A stretch of 39,390 nucleotides of DNA from Stappia taiwanensis. Its GTDB lineage: Bacteria > Pseudomonadota > Alphaproteobacteria > Rhizobiales > Stappiaceae. The translations under genes and the position numbers were made by a program. The DNA lies in the NCBI RefSeq assembly GCF_014635285.1, contig NZ_BMCR01000012.1, forward strand, positions 1 through 39,390, in the 5' to 3' direction. The notes under the pieces are model-generated. The model searched no databases and was not told the DNA's origin. It worked only from the letters and a program-made list of their open reading frames with translations. Of the stretch, positions 17,496 through 26,596 are shown one piece after another; within the stretch, counting starts at the first letter, position 1, and each line of letters starts with the position of its first letter.

Positions 17496-18209
17496 TCAGC
17501 GAAAGCAGCTCTCCGCCTCAATCTGCCCGGCGAGCGCCGCTCGGACTGACAGGAGGTCAGCTTCCGTTTCGGCAAGACGCATGGCAAGCTGCTTCTCCAC
17601 GGCGCTTGCCAATCGCCAATCCCCGACCATCCCGTCGAGAAGGGCTCGAGCCTCCGACGCCTCGACATCGAGGGCCAGGCCATCGGCCCGCTTTCTCAAC
17701 GCAGCACAGGCGGCTTGCATCGGCCCACTGTCTGACTTCAACGCAAGCCAAAGCGTTGCCCCCTCCAGCAAGGTAAGTGTGTCCAGGGCAAAATCCTCGG
17801 CGATCTCCTCATCGAGCCCCTGCTTCAGCAACCTCGCCAGATGATCGCGAAGGCTGTCAAAGAACGCCCGGACAGGCTCAAGGCTCCGGTCGCACTCGTT
17901 AAGTCCATAAGCAAGATGAAGGCCTATACACCGCCGGCTCGCGGTCAGGAATTCGCCCAGACGTGTCAGGAATGCCTCGAAATCGGCGCGCCAGTCGCCG
18001 CTCGCCTCAACAGCGCGGAAGATCTCGTCTTGCGTCAGCGCCAGGACGTGAGGAATCAGTGCCTCCTTGTTCGGGAAATGACTGTAGAGACTGCTCTTGA
18101 GCAGCCCCACCCGGTCGGCGACATCCTTCATGGAAGCACCGGCATATCCCTTGTCCCGCATTAGATCGCGTGCGGCCGCCACGATACGGCCCCTCGATGT
18201 CCTGGCCAT
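17496..18209 (-). CDS. TetR-family transcriptional regulator
   Basis: This 237-residue repressor has the TetR N-terminal helix-turn-helix at residues about 5-55 (RGRIVAAARDLMRDKGYAGASMKDVADRVG followed by SLYSHFPNKEAL, given here by its characteristic ends) and a helical ligand-binding domain. The ATG at 18209 (MARTSRG) is preceded by GAGGGTGAAG; frames extending upstream run through the operator and are not coding. It diverges from the flavoprotein gene at 18283 with a palindromic operator between them, the classic autoregulatory layout. The ligand is unknown. Confidence 0.9.
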   Translation of the reverse strand: MARTSRGRIVAAARDLMRDKGYAGASMKDVADRVGLLKSSLYSHFPNKEALIPHVLALTQDEIFRAVEASGDWRADFEAFLTRLGEFLTASRRCIGLHLAYGLNECDRSLEPVRAFFDSLRDHLARLLKQGLDEEIAEDFALDTLTLLEGATLWLALKSDSGPMQAACAALRKRADGLALDVEASEARALLDGMVGDWRLASAVEKQLAMRLAETEADLLSVRAALAGQIEAESCFR

Positions 18210-18226
18210 CTTCACCCTCTTTACAA

Positions 18227-18242
18227 ACGAACGATCGGTCGT
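18227..18242. promoter_or_regulatory. TetR-type palindromic operator
   Basis: ACGAACGATCGGTCGT is a 16-bp palindrome with 14 matching positions centred on CGATCG, lying between the divergent tetR-like and flavoprotein genes. It resembles operators of QacR/TetR-type repressors and would block both promoters. Confidence 0.72.
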
Positions 18243-18282
18243 ATTCTTAACGGTAACATGGAGCAAAGCAAGCGAGGATACG

Positions 18283-18864
18283 ATGGACGACACGGCGAAC
18301 ACCGGAAATGCGGCAGGGGATATCCCCCCCGACAATCCCTTGGGCCATGCAGGTGAGCTGGAAATGCGTCGGCGGTTTCCCAGCCGCTACCACTGGGATG
18401 AACACAATCTTCCGGCCATGCTGCGACCGACCATCTCGATGTCCCTTGCCCGTTTCATCGAGGCGCAGCCGTTCTTCTTCATTGCGACGGCGAGCGCCGA
18501 GGGGCATTGCGACGCAAGTTTCCGGGGGCGCGAGTACACCGCCGCCGGCGCCCCGTTGCCGGCGCTTCGGGTCCTTGACGAAACGCGCCTGGTCTTTCCG
18601 GACTATACGGGCAACGGGCTCTTCAACAGCCTGGGCAACATTCTGGTGAACCCGCATATCGGCATGCTGTTCGTTGACTTCGAGCGACAAAGGCGCGCGC
18701 GCGTCAACGGCACGGCCGCCATTCAGCGGGCCAATGACGCGATTCAAGACATCTGGCCACAGGCTCGGGCAGCCGTGGTGGTGACGGTGGAACAAGCCTA
18801 TGGAAACTGCCCGGCGCGCATTCCGCGGCTGACCATGATCGAAGACAGCGACCGGGATTACTAG
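18283..18864 (+). CDS. Pyridoxamine 5'-phosphate oxidase-family (split-barrel flavin) protein
   Basis: This 193-residue protein has the PPOX split-barrel pattern: FFFIATASAEGHCDASFRG, then LVFPDYTGNGLFNSLGNILVNPHIGMLF, given here by the anchors IATASAEG and GNGLFNSLGNIL, followed by RARVNGTAAI. It probably binds FMN or F420-like flavin and reduces a small molecule. The ATG at 18283 is preceded by AGCGAGGA. It is controlled by the divergent TetR-type gene and may serve detoxification. No substrate can be named. Confidence 0.83.
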   Translation: MDDTANTGNAAGDIPPDNPLGHAGELEMRRRFPSRYHWDEHNLPAMLRPTISMSLARFIEAQPFFFIATASAEGHCDASFRGREYTAAGAPLPALRVLDETRLVFPDYTGNGLFNSLGNILVNPHIGMLFVDFERQRRARVNGTAAIQRANDAIQDIWPQARAAVVVTVEQAYGNCPARIPRLTMIEDSDRDY

Positions 18865-19103
18865 GGCGCAGACCCTCGGGTACCGCTGACATCCGCCCCA
18901 GGGGCCGGCGGATACAGTTCGAAGGCCTTCGGCGCGCGTGTGAAATTCCAGAGCCGCATCAGGCACCAGTTGGCGCGCTGTTCTTCAGCCACCGCCAACT
19001 CATTGCGCGATATATGGAAAGGCGCGCGTTCCCAACCATTGGTCGTTTTCTCCTCGGTCCACCGCACGCGACCACCGAGAACGAAGCTGGCGATGTCATA
19101 CCC
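18861..19103 (-). pseudogene. C-terminal remnant of a DUF3883-domain protein
   Basis: Reading leftward from 19103, about 80 codons match the end of the DUF3883 domain: GYDIASF, EKTTNGWERAPFHISRNELA, and WCLMRLWNFTRAPKAFELYPP (given here as separate anchors). The family normally reads GYDi.SF......fIEVKTTNGWERTPFHISRNEL, so the catalytic-looking IEVKT is altered to TEEKT. No start or upstream domain is present, and the region before it has no homology. DUF3883 is a PD-(D/E)XK-like domain frequent in defence genes. The remnant ends convergently on the flavoprotein gene and adjoins the type I restriction operon. Confidence 0.72.
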
Positions 19104-19205
19104 GGCGCCGGGCGGAGAGGGAGCCTTCGGTCGGTTGAAATCCCGATTGACACCACCTTCCCCGCGCGGCGAAGATAAACCATTGCTTTCAAATGGTTCT
19201 CGCCC

Positions 19206-22200
19206 ATGCCATCGACGAATTTCGACCACTTGGAAACGTTGAGTCCGCAGCTCCATCGGCTGGGTGCACTCGCGGAACGTTTCTTCAGCGACGACGCCAA
19301 CACCTCGCTGATCAAGAGCCGTCAGTTTGCCGAGCTGATGGTCAAGGAAGTGGCTGCGATCTCCGGCCGCTATGATCCGGAGCTTCGCGAGACCGTAAAC
19401 GACCTTCTGCGCCGCCTGACCGCACAACAGGTGCTGCCGCGCGAAGTGTCCGATGTTTTCCATGCCGTCCGCAGGCAGGGCAACCAGGCCACCCACGAGT
19501 TCAGCGGCACGCCCGGCGAGGCCTTGTCCGCACTGAAGTTCTGCCGGTCTCTTGGCGTCTGGTACAGGCGCACCTACGGCCGGGACCCGGACTTCAAACC
19601 CGGCCCTTTCGTCCCGCCGAAGAGCTCTTCCGACCTCGATGAAGAGACCCAGGCGAAGATTGCCGAGTATCAGCAGCGTGTCATTGCAGCCGAAGCTTCG
19701 CTGAGAGAAGCCCGGGCATCCGCAGAGGATCTCGCGAAGGCCAAGGCGGCAGCCGAAGAGCTTGCAAGACAGGCACAGCAGGACAGCGAGGAATGGGCGA
19801 AGGCCGCGCTGGAGCAGGAAGCCACGGCAGCGGAGTTGGCGTCCAAGCTGGCCAATCTGCAAGAACAAGCCGAGGCGCAACCCGAACAGGTCCAGCAGGA
19901 CTTCAGACACGCAGCCTGGCAAGCGGCCAGCAAGCTGGACCTGGACGAGGACGACACCCGCCTCCTCATCGATGTTCAGCTCATCGACATGGGCTGGGAA
20001 GCCGACAGCCAGGAACTGACCCATTCCAAGGGCGCGCGTCCGGAAAAGGGGCGCAACCTTGCGATTGCCGAATGGCCCACCGACGGGGGGCGGGCGGATT
20101 ATGCGCTTTTCATCGGCGAGACCTGTGTCGGCGTGATTGAGGCGAAGCGGGAGACGGCGGACGTCCCTGGCGTGCTGGCACAGGCCCAGCGCTACGCCAC
20201 CACCTTGAAACTGGAGCCGGAGAGCATCGCAGACGGCGGCCCCTGGCAACATGGGCTGGATGCCCCATTCCGGGTGCCCTTCGCGTTCGCGACCAACGGC
20301 CGCCCGTTCGTCCAGCAATGGAAAACCAAGTCAGGCATCTGGCATTGTGACCTGCGACATCGCAACACCCATCCTTCGGCGATGCGTCAGTGGTTTGCCC
20401 CGCAGGACCTGAAGTCGAAGCTGGAAATCGACCTGGACACGGCCGCCGAGGGCCTGGGAGAAAAGACCTTCGGCAAGGGCGTGCTGCGGCCCTATCAGGA
20501 AGAGGCCATCGACGCCATCGAGGGCGCGATCGGCACAGGCCAGCGGGAAATCCTGATCTCCATGGCGACCGGGACGGGCAAGACCCGCACCGCCATCGCG
20601 CTCATGTACCGGCTGCTGAAGCACAACCGCTTCACCCGCATCCTGTTCCTGGTCGACCGCAAGGCGCTGGGCAAGCAGACGCAGGACGCACTACAGACGA
20701 CCAGCCTGGAGGGGCTGCTCAACTTCGCACAGGTCTATGGCGTCGCCGGGCTCGATGAGAAACTGCCGGACAAGGACACGAAGGTTCATGTGGCGACCGT
20801 GCAATCGCTCGTCTCCCGGATCGACAGCGCAGACGAGGATGTCGACAAGCGGCCGACCCCGGGGATGTATGATTGCATCATCGTCGACGAGGCCCATCGC
20901 GGCTACACGCTCGATGCGGAGTTGAGCGAACGCGACATCGTCTTCCGCTCGCTGGAGGAGTATCAGTCGGCCTATCGTCAGGTGCTTGACTACTTCGACG
21001 CGGTGAAGATCGCGCTGACGGCGACACCGGCGCTCCACACCCGCGAGATCTTCGGCCACCCGGTCTATCACTACGGCTACCGCCAGGCGGTGATCGAGGG
21101 CTATCTCATCGACCACCTGCCGCCGAAGCGCATCATCACGGCGCTTTCCGAGGCGGGCATTCATTTCGAGGGCGGCGAGGAGGTCGAGATCATCGACCGC
21201 AGGACCGGCACCGTCGACCTGTTCGAACTGCCCGACGATGTGAAGCTCGACTACGACCTCGCCACCTTCAACAAGCGTGTCTATTCGGAAAACTTCAACC
21301 GGATGGTCTGCCAGGCGCTCGCGCGGGAGATCCCGCCGGACGCACCCGGCAAGACGCTGATCTTCGCCGCCCGCGACGACCATGCCGACGATGTGGTCAG
21401 GATCCTGACGGCCGAGCTTGTCGACGAGTATGGCGAAAGCGCCGTGCCAAGCGGCATGGTGCAGAAGATAACGGGCCGGACCGACCGCACCCAGGACTGG
21501 ATCCTGAAGTTCAGGAACGACCCCCTGCCGAAATACGTGGTGACGGTGGATCTGCTGACCACCGGCGTGGACGTTCCGACCATCTGCAATCTGGTGTTCC
21601 TGCGCCGGGTCAAGAGCCGCATTCTCTATGATCAGATGATCGGCCGGGCGACCCGCCTCTGCCCGGAGATCGACAAGCGGCACTTCCGGATCTTCGACGC
21701 CGTCGACCTCTATGCGGAATTGCAGGAAATGTCCGACATGCGGCCGGTGGTGGTCAGGCCGGATGTCTCCCTGAAGCAGCTGGTATCCGACTTCGTCAAC
21801 GCGCCGGAGGAGGAGGACAAGGCCTGGGTCGCGGGACAGGTGATCGTCAAGATGCGTTCGCTCGCCAGCCGGATCGATGAGGAAACCCGCGAGAGCTTCA
21901 CCCATCACACCGGACAGTCCCCGGAAGCGGCGCTGGAACAGCTTTCGACAAAACCCGCAACAGAGCTCGAAACCTGGCTGAAGGACCATCCGCGTGCTGT
22001 CGAGATCCTGGAACGCAAGCCGGTGCGGCGGGACGGGTCGAAAGACGGTGTCGTCATCTCCACCCATGAGGACGAGTTGCTCAGGATCGAGGAGATCTTC
22101 GGCAAGAACACCACGCCGGAAGACTACATCGAGGGCTTCGAGCGCTACATTCGCAAGAACATGAACCGGGTTCCGGCGCTTGTCGCCGTCACCCAGAAAC

Positions 22201-22622
22201 CGCGAAACCTGACCCGCAAGGAGCTGTCGGAGCTGGCCGCACTGCTGGACGAGGAGAACTATTCCGAAGCCATGCTCCGCGCCGCCTATGGCAAGGCGCG
22301 CAACGCCGACATCGCCGCCCACATCATCGGCTTCGTCCGTCAGGCGGCGCTGGGCGATCCGCTGGTGCCCTATGCCGAGCGGGTCGATGCGGCCATCGAG
22401 AAGATCGAGAGCTCCCGCGACTGGAGCAAGCGCCAGAAGGACTGGCTGCGCCGCATCGGCCGGGCGCTGAAGGACAAGCCGGTGGCCGATCCCACCCTGC
22501 TCGATCAGGGCGTTTTTGCCGACAAGGGCGGCTACACCCGCATCTCGCGGGAGTTCGGCGACGACCTCGGCACCATCCTGCAGCAATTCAACGAGGCGAT
22601 CTGGGGCACACCGGCCGCCTGA
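19206..22622 (+). CDS. hsdR: Type I restriction enzyme R subunit
   Basis: This is the motor and nuclease subunit of a type I restriction system, 1138 residues and intact. Residues 1-140 form a DUF4145-like domain (HRLGALAERFFSDD). A long coiled coil rich in Ala/Glu follows to about 230. Next comes the restriction nuclease domain (ALFIGETCVGVIEAKRE, with the E-x-K core). The SF2 helicase carries Walker A ATGTGKT at 454-460 and DEAH near 561; DLLTTGVDVP and IGRATRLCPEI are the later helicase motifs. The C terminus resembles EcoEI_R_C. TTGACA at 19147-19152 may be its -35. It leads the operon hsdR-hsdM-hsdS-unknown-unknown-mrr. Confidence 0.95.
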   Translation: MPSTNFDHLETLSPQLHRLGALAERFFSDDANTSLIKSRQFAELMVKEVAAISGRYDPELRETVNDLLRRLTAQQVLPREVSDVFHAVRRQGNQATHEFSGTPGEALSALKFCRSLGVWYRRTYGRDPDFKPGPFVPPKSSSDLDEETQAKIAEYQQRVIAAEASLREARASAEDLAKAKAAAEELARQAQQDSEEWAKAALEQEATAAELASKLANLQEQAEAQPEQVQQDFRHAAWQAASKLDLDEDDTRLLIDVQLIDMGWEADSQELTHSKGARPEKGRNLAIAEWPTDGGRADYALFIGETCVGVIEAKRETADVPGVLAQAQRYATTLKLEPESIADGGPWQHGLDAPFRVPFAFATNGRPFVQQWKTKSGIWHCDLRHRNTHPSAMRQWFAPQDLKSKLEIDLDTAAEGLGEKTFGKGVLRPYQEEAIDAIEGAIGTGQREILISMATGTGKTRTAIALMYRLLKHNRFTRILFLVDRKALGKQTQDALQTTSLEGLLNFAQVYGVAGLDEKLPDKDTKVHVATVQSLVSRIDSADEDVDKRPTPGMYDCIIVDEAHRGYTLDAELSERDIVFRSLEEYQSAYRQVLDYFDAVKIALTATPALHTREIFGHPVYHYGYRQAVIEGYLIDHLPPKRIITALSEAGIHFEGGEEVEIIDRRTGTVDLFELPDDVKLDYDLATFNKRVYSENFNRMVCQALAREIPPDAPGKTLIFAARDDHADDVVRILTAELVDEYGESAVPSGMVQKITGRTDRTQDWILKFRNDPLPKYVVTVDLLTTGVDVPTICNLVFLRRVKSRILYDQMIGRATRLCPEIDKRHFRIFDAVDLYAELQEMSDMRPVVVRPDVSLKQLVSDFVNAPEEEDKAWVAGQVIVKMRSLASRIDEETRESFTHHTGQSPEAALEQLSTKPATELETWLKDHPRAVEILERKPVRRDGSKDGVVISTHEDELLRIEEIFGKNTTPEDYIEGFERYIRKNMNRVPALVAVTQKPRNLTRKELSELAALLDEENYSEAMLRAAYGKARNADIAAHIIGFVRQAALGDPLVPYAERVDAAIEKIESSRDWSKRQKDWLRRIGRALKDKPVADPTLLDQGVFADKGGYTRISREFGDDLGTILQQFNEAIWGTPAA

Positions 22623-22688
22623 TCTGGTCAACGCGCCGCCTTGCCGCTATGCCTCCTTGCAGCCCTTCCTTCGAGAAAAGACACCGAC

Positions 22689-24233
22689 ATGAACGCCAAC
22701 GCCATCGTCCAGAAACTCTGGCGCCTCTGCGCCGTCCTCAGGAAGGACGGGATCACCTATCAGCAGTATGTGACGGAGCTGACCTACCTTCTCTTCCTGA
22801 AGATGATGAAGGAGCGCGGACGCGAAACAGGCGCAATCCCGGTTAGCTGCCGCTGGAGCGAATTGGCAAAGGTCAGTGGCCTGGAGCAGCTGGAAATGTA
22901 CCGCGCGTCCCTGGTGGCGCTGGGCAGCACCAGTTCCCGCATCGGCCCGGAGGATGTGCTGGTCCTGAAGCCAACGGACAAGGCCGGACGAGAGGAACGA
23001 GAACGCTACGCCGACGCCAGACCGATCCCGGAGATGGTTCAGGCGATCTTCGACAATGCCTCCACCTTCATCCGCGAACCGCAGAACCTGACGACACTGG
23101 TCACCGCCATTGACGATCTCGACTGGTTTTCCGAGGAGCGCGACCAGTTCGGCGACCTTTACGAAGGCCTCCTGCAGAAGAACGCGGAGGAGACCAAGCG
23201 CGGCGCCGGGCAGTATTTCACCCCGCGCGTCCTGATCGAACTGCTGGCGCGGCTGATGCAGCCGAAGCCGGGCGAGGTGATCCAGGATCCGGCGTCCGGC
23301 ACCGGCGGCTTCCTGATCGCCGCCGACCGCTACATGAAGGACCGCACCGACGGCTATTTCGACTTGCCGGACAGCGGCGCCTGGCAAAAGGCCAATGCGT
23401 TCCACGGCATGGAGAATGTGGCCGGGACCTATCGCCTTCTCCTGATGAACCTTTATCTCCACGATCTGGCGCCCGAGCATGTGGCCATGGGCGACACCCT
23501 GTCGGACAAGGGAAAGGCGCTCGGCAAGGCCGACCTGATCCTCACCAATCCGCCGTTCGGCCCAGCGGGCGGGGCGCCGACCCGCGACGACCTGACGGTG
23601 ACGGCAAGCGTCTCCTCCTACCAGCTTCCCTTCGTCGAACATTGCATCCGCGCGCTGAAACCGGGCGGCCGGGCGGCCATCGTCGTGCCGGACAACGTCT
23701 TGTTCGAGGACGGGCGCGGCAAGGCGCTGCGCCAGATGCTGATGGACCGGTGCGACCTTCACACCATCCTGCGTCTGCCCACCGGCATCTTCTATGCCCA
23801 AGGGGTGAAGACCAACGTCATCTTCCTGACGCGCGGCAAAACTGAGACCGGCAACACCGACGAGGTCTGGATCTATGACCTCAGAGCCCAGATGCCGAAA
23901 TTCGGCAAGACCAACCAGCTGACCGACGCCCATTTCACCGATTTCGAGGCCGCCTTCGGGTCGGATCCGTACGGCCACGAGCGTGGACCGGATCAGGGCG
24001 AGGAGGGGCGCTGGCGCTGCTTCACCCGCGAGGAAATTTCCGCGCGCGGCGACAATCTCGACATTTCCTGGCTGCGCGAGGCGGAGGACGAGGCGGAAGA
24101 AGGCCTCACCGAGCCCGAGGACATTGCCGCCGCCATTCTCGGGCACCTGCAAGCCGCCATGCTGGAAATCGAGGCGCTGAGCGCGGAGCTGGACGCGGAC
24201 GACCTACCGGATACGCCGGAGGCGGCGCAATGA
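22689..24233 (+). CDS. hsdM: Type I restriction system methyltransferase M subunit
   Basis: This N6-adenine DNA methyltransferase of 514 residues protects host DNA together with HsdS. The N terminus NANAIVQKLWRLC..LRKDGITYQQYVTELTYLLFLKM is standard HsdM, which sets the start at 22689 rather than at the earlier in-frame ATG at 22641. The SAM-binding motif DPASGTGGFL begins near residue 200, and the catalytic NPPF motif of gamma-class N6 enzymes is at 287-290. It lies 66 bp after hsdR, and its stop overlaps hsdS by ATGA. Confidence 0.95.
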   Translation: MNANAIVQKLWRLCAVLRKDGITYQQYVTELTYLLFLKMMKERGRETGAIPVSCRWSELAKVSGLEQLEMYRASLVALGSTSSRIGPEDVLVLKPTDKAGREERERYADARPIPEMVQAIFDNASTFIREPQNLTTLVTAIDDLDWFSEERDQFGDLYEGLLQKNAEETKRGAGQYFTPRVLIELLARLMQPKPGEVIQDPASGTGGFLIAADRYMKDRTDGYFDLPDSGAWQKANAFHGMENVAGTYRLLLMNLYLHDLAPEHVAMGDTLSDKGKALGKADLILTNPPFGPAGGAPTRDDLTVTASVSSYQLPFVEHCIRALKPGGRAAIVVPDNVLFEDGRGKALRQMLMDRCDLHTILRLPTGIFYAQGVKTNVIFLTRGKTETGNTDEVWIYDLRAQMPKFGKTNQLTDAHFTDFEAAFGSDPYGHERGPDQGEEGRWRCFTREEISARGDNLDISWLREAEDEAEEGLTEPEDIAAAILGHLQAAMLEIEALSAELDADDLPDTPEAAQ

Positions 24234-25597
24234 GCGAACTGCCGAAGGGGTGGACGGAAGCGACTGTTGAGGTGGTTGGTTCGATGACTGAACAGCCCGT
24301 TCTCACAGGGCCTTTTGGCGCGAGCCTCGGCAAGAAGGACTTTCAAGACACAGGTGTGCCGGTGTTCACCATTGGTTGTTTAGGAGAGGGCGAGATCAAG
24401 CCTTCGAAGCTAAACTATGTTTCGCCTAAGAAGGCTGATGAGCTAGCCGCCTACAAACTCAGAGAAGGCGACATGCTTTTCTCGCGGATGGCGACCGTAG
24501 GTCGCGTTGGCTTCGTCCCAGAGCACCTGTCAGGAGCCATTTTCAACTACCATCTGATGCGACTAAGGCTGAACGATGATGCCGTTCATCCATATTATTT
24601 CTATTACTATGTAAAAGGCGCAGAGCGATCTGCAGAGTACATCAAGGAGAAGAATCGGGGTGCCACACGAGATGGCATCAATACAAAGCTGCTTGAGCAG
24701 TTGCCGATTGATCTCCCGCCCTTGGCCGAGCAGAAGCGCATTGTCGCCAAGCTGGACGCCTTGAGCGCCCGGTCCACCCGCGCCCGGGACGCGCTCGCCC
24801 GCATCGACACCCTCGTCAAACGCTACAAGCAAGCGGTGCTCTCCAAGGCGTTTTCGGGGGAACTGACGAAGGAATGGCGAAAAGCACTTTCCGACGATGC
24901 TGCCAGATGGCTTTTCACGACCATCGGTAATGAAGCTGATCTGCGTTTAGGAAAGATGCTTGATAAGGCGAAAAATAAGGGCGAGCCTACCCCCTATCTG
25001 CGGAACATAAACGTTCGCTGGGGATCCTTTGACCTGTCAGATCTGCTCTCGATGAACATGACTGACGATGAGCGGTCGAAACTTGATGTGAAAGATGGTG
25101 ACCTGATGGTTTGCGAAGGCGGCGAACCTGGTAGGTGCGCAGTCTGGCGAGGTGGGGCGACCGAAATTTCCTTCCAGAAAGCGCTTTTACGCGTCCGTAC
25201 CAAAGCTAACCTAGACGCAAATTACCTCTACCACCAAATAACTTGGCTCGCGCAGATCAAAGAACTCGATCGGCACTTTACCGGGACAACGATTAAGCAC
25301 CTGCCTCAATCATCACTGTCTAGGGTGCCCTTGCAACTTGCGCCTTTGGCCGAACAACGCGAAATCGTCCGCCGCATCGAGAGTACCTTTGCAAAAATCG
25401 ACCAGCTGGCGGCGGAGGCAAAGCGGGCGCTGGCGCTGACGGACAGGCTGGACGAAGCCATTCTCGCCAAGGCCTTCCGGGGCGAGCTTGTGCCGCAGGA
25501 CCCCGGTGATGAGCCCGCCTCCGTCCTGCTGGAGCGCATCAGGACTGAGCGCGCCGCCGCCCCCAAGGCGAAACGCGGGCGGAGGAAGAAGGCATGA
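24230..25597 (+). CDS. hsdS: Type I restriction system specificity S subunit
   Basis: This protein determines which bipartite DNA sequence is recognised (455 residues). Two target-recognition domains (about 1-165 and 215-375) each end in a conserved helical spacer with the S-subunit signature: LAEQKRIVAKLDAL and LAEQREIVRRIES. KAFRGELVPQDPGDEPASVLLERI is the usual tail, shown here by its core FRGELVPQDP. DNA in both recognition domains is visibly more AT-rich and less codon-biased than in the spacers, as expected when recognition domains are exchanged by recombination. The target sequence cannot be deduced. Confidence 0.94.
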   Translation: MSELPKGWTEATVEVVGSMTEQPVLTGPFGASLGKKDFQDTGVPVFTIGCLGEGEIKPSKLNYVSPKKADELAAYKLREGDMLFSRMATVGRVGFVPEHLSGAIFNYHLMRLRLNDDAVHPYYFYYYVKGAERSAEYIKEKNRGATRDGINTKLLEQLPIDLPPLAEQKRIVAKLDALSARSTRARDALARIDTLVKRYKQAVLSKAFSGELTKEWRKALSDDAARWLFTTIGNEADLRLGKMLDKAKNKGEPTPYLRNINVRWGSFDLSDLLSMNMTDDERSKLDVKDGDLMVCEGGEPGRCAVWRGGATEISFQKALLRVRTKANLDANYLYHQITWLAQIKELDRHFTGTTIKHLPQSSLSRVPLQLAPLAEQREIVRRIESTFAKIDQLAAEAKRALALTDRLDEAILAKAFRGELVPQDPGDEPASVLLERIRTERAAAPKAKRGRRKKA

Positions 25598-25959
25598 CAG
25601 TCTATGAAAGCAAGCTGACCCTTGGCAATTTCACGCCCAAGGGCACCGGCAGCTCCCCTCACATCTACATCACGCCGTTTTATCGTGACCTTCCTGCGGA
25701 CGTCTTTGGAGGTAGAACCAGGAATGATCCGGCACCGCGAACAATCCGTCTGGAATTCGGCAGTCTGGTCACTGATACAGACGTCCCGACCGACAAAGGC
25801 GGGCGTCCGAGACTGTTTTTCCGTGACAGGCGCTTCGTTCGGGAGTTTTTCGACCGCACAGGTGCCGCACCGGGCGACTCTGTACTGTTTCAACGGCTCT
25901 CCCCGTACCATCTCCGCCTGTCGCTTCGCACAACCACCGGGAGGATCGTCACGCCATGA
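25594..25959 (+). CDS. Small unknown protein in the restriction operon, possible B3/EcoRII-N-like fold
   Basis: This 121-residue protein overlaps hsdS and the next gene by ATGA at both ends, so it is translationally coupled within the restriction operon. It is rich in beta-strand-like and arginine-rich segments (RPRLFFRDRRFVREFFDRTG, then GDSVLFQRLSPYHLRLSL). The order 'basic strand - helix - PGDxVxFxR' resembles the B3-like DNA-binding fold of the EcoRII N-terminal domain, but the similarity is weak and by eye only. I do not recognise the family. It may modulate the S subunit, DNA binding or Mrr. Confidence 0.8.
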   Translation: MTVYESKLTLGNFTPKGTGSSPHIYITPFYRDLPADVFGGRTRNDPAPRTIRLEFGSLVTDTDVPTDKGGRPRLFFRDRRFVREFFDRTGAAPGDSVLFQRLSPYHLRLSLRTTTGRIVTP

Positions 25960-26591
25960 AAGCCGTTCAGGACTGGAATGATGATGAGCTTGAAAAGCTG
26001 ATTACCAACTTTCAGGCGGATGGAACGACTGGGGATCCCTATTACCTGGAGATGCTTGCTGAACGCGGGCGCCGTAAGGGAAAGGGGCTCGATTTCGACA
26101 CCACGAGGCGTGCGGTGCTGGCGGCGGCCAGGGAGGGCAGGTTCATCTCCTACGGCGAGCTGTCGGATGCGAGTGGCGTGGAATGGTCGAAAGTGCGCTA
26201 CGCCATGAACCGGCATCTCCAGGAACTTATCGAGTTTTGCCACCGCAAGGATTGGCCGTTGATCAGTGCCATTGTCGTAACCAAGGGCAACCTCAAAACC
26301 GGCGCAATGGATGAGCGAGGCAAGGATCTGGCATTCAAAATCGGTTACTCGCACGAGCCGCAGTTGCGGGAGGACGCTCACAACAAGCCTCTAGCAAAAG
26401 AGGTGACAGGGCTTGAGTGGCGCATCGCTCTCAATCAACCGACCTCGTGTGAAGAGGACGCACGAAAGATTGAGCAAGCGCTTCTGAACAGGTTCCGGAA
26501 CAAGAGCCTGGCAAGCAACGGCGAGATCATCTCCGGCGTGAATGAAACCGCCGTTTCATCTGCGCTTGCTGTCATCCTCCGGGAGGGTTAA
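25956..26591 (+). CDS. Unknown protein in the restriction operon
   Basis: This 211-residue protein overlaps the upstream gene by ATGA and is followed after 5 bp by mrr. The central part (ISYGELSDASGVEWSKVRYA, then CHRKDWPLISAIVV) has the layout of a winged-helix or methylguanine-methyltransferase-like domain in which a small helix bundle is followed by a 'P-L-[IL]-x-A-[IV]-V-V' strand; the usual PCHR active-site motif is absent. The N and C termini are helical. The unit hsdS-small-this gene-mrr is tightly packed, so all are probably part of one defence module. Function not known. Confidence 0.82.
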   Translation: MKAVQDWNDDELEKLITNFQADGTTGDPYYLEMLAERGRRKGKGLDFDTTRRAVLAAAREGRFISYGELSDASGVEWSKVRYAMNRHLQELIEFCHRKDWPLISAIVVTKGNLKTGAMDERGKDLAFKIGYSHEPQLREDAHNKPLAKEVTGLEWRIALNQPTSCEEDARKIEQALLNRFRNKSLASNGEIISGVNETAVSSALAVILREG

Positions 26592-26596
26592 CGCAC

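Noticed and set aside
20691-22631. Long open frame of 646 codons antisense to hsdR
   Set aside because: It runs opposite to clear helicase motifs and has the Asp/His/Val-rich composition of a high-GC shadow frame; similar antisense frames lie across hsdM, hyuA, hyuB and the permease.
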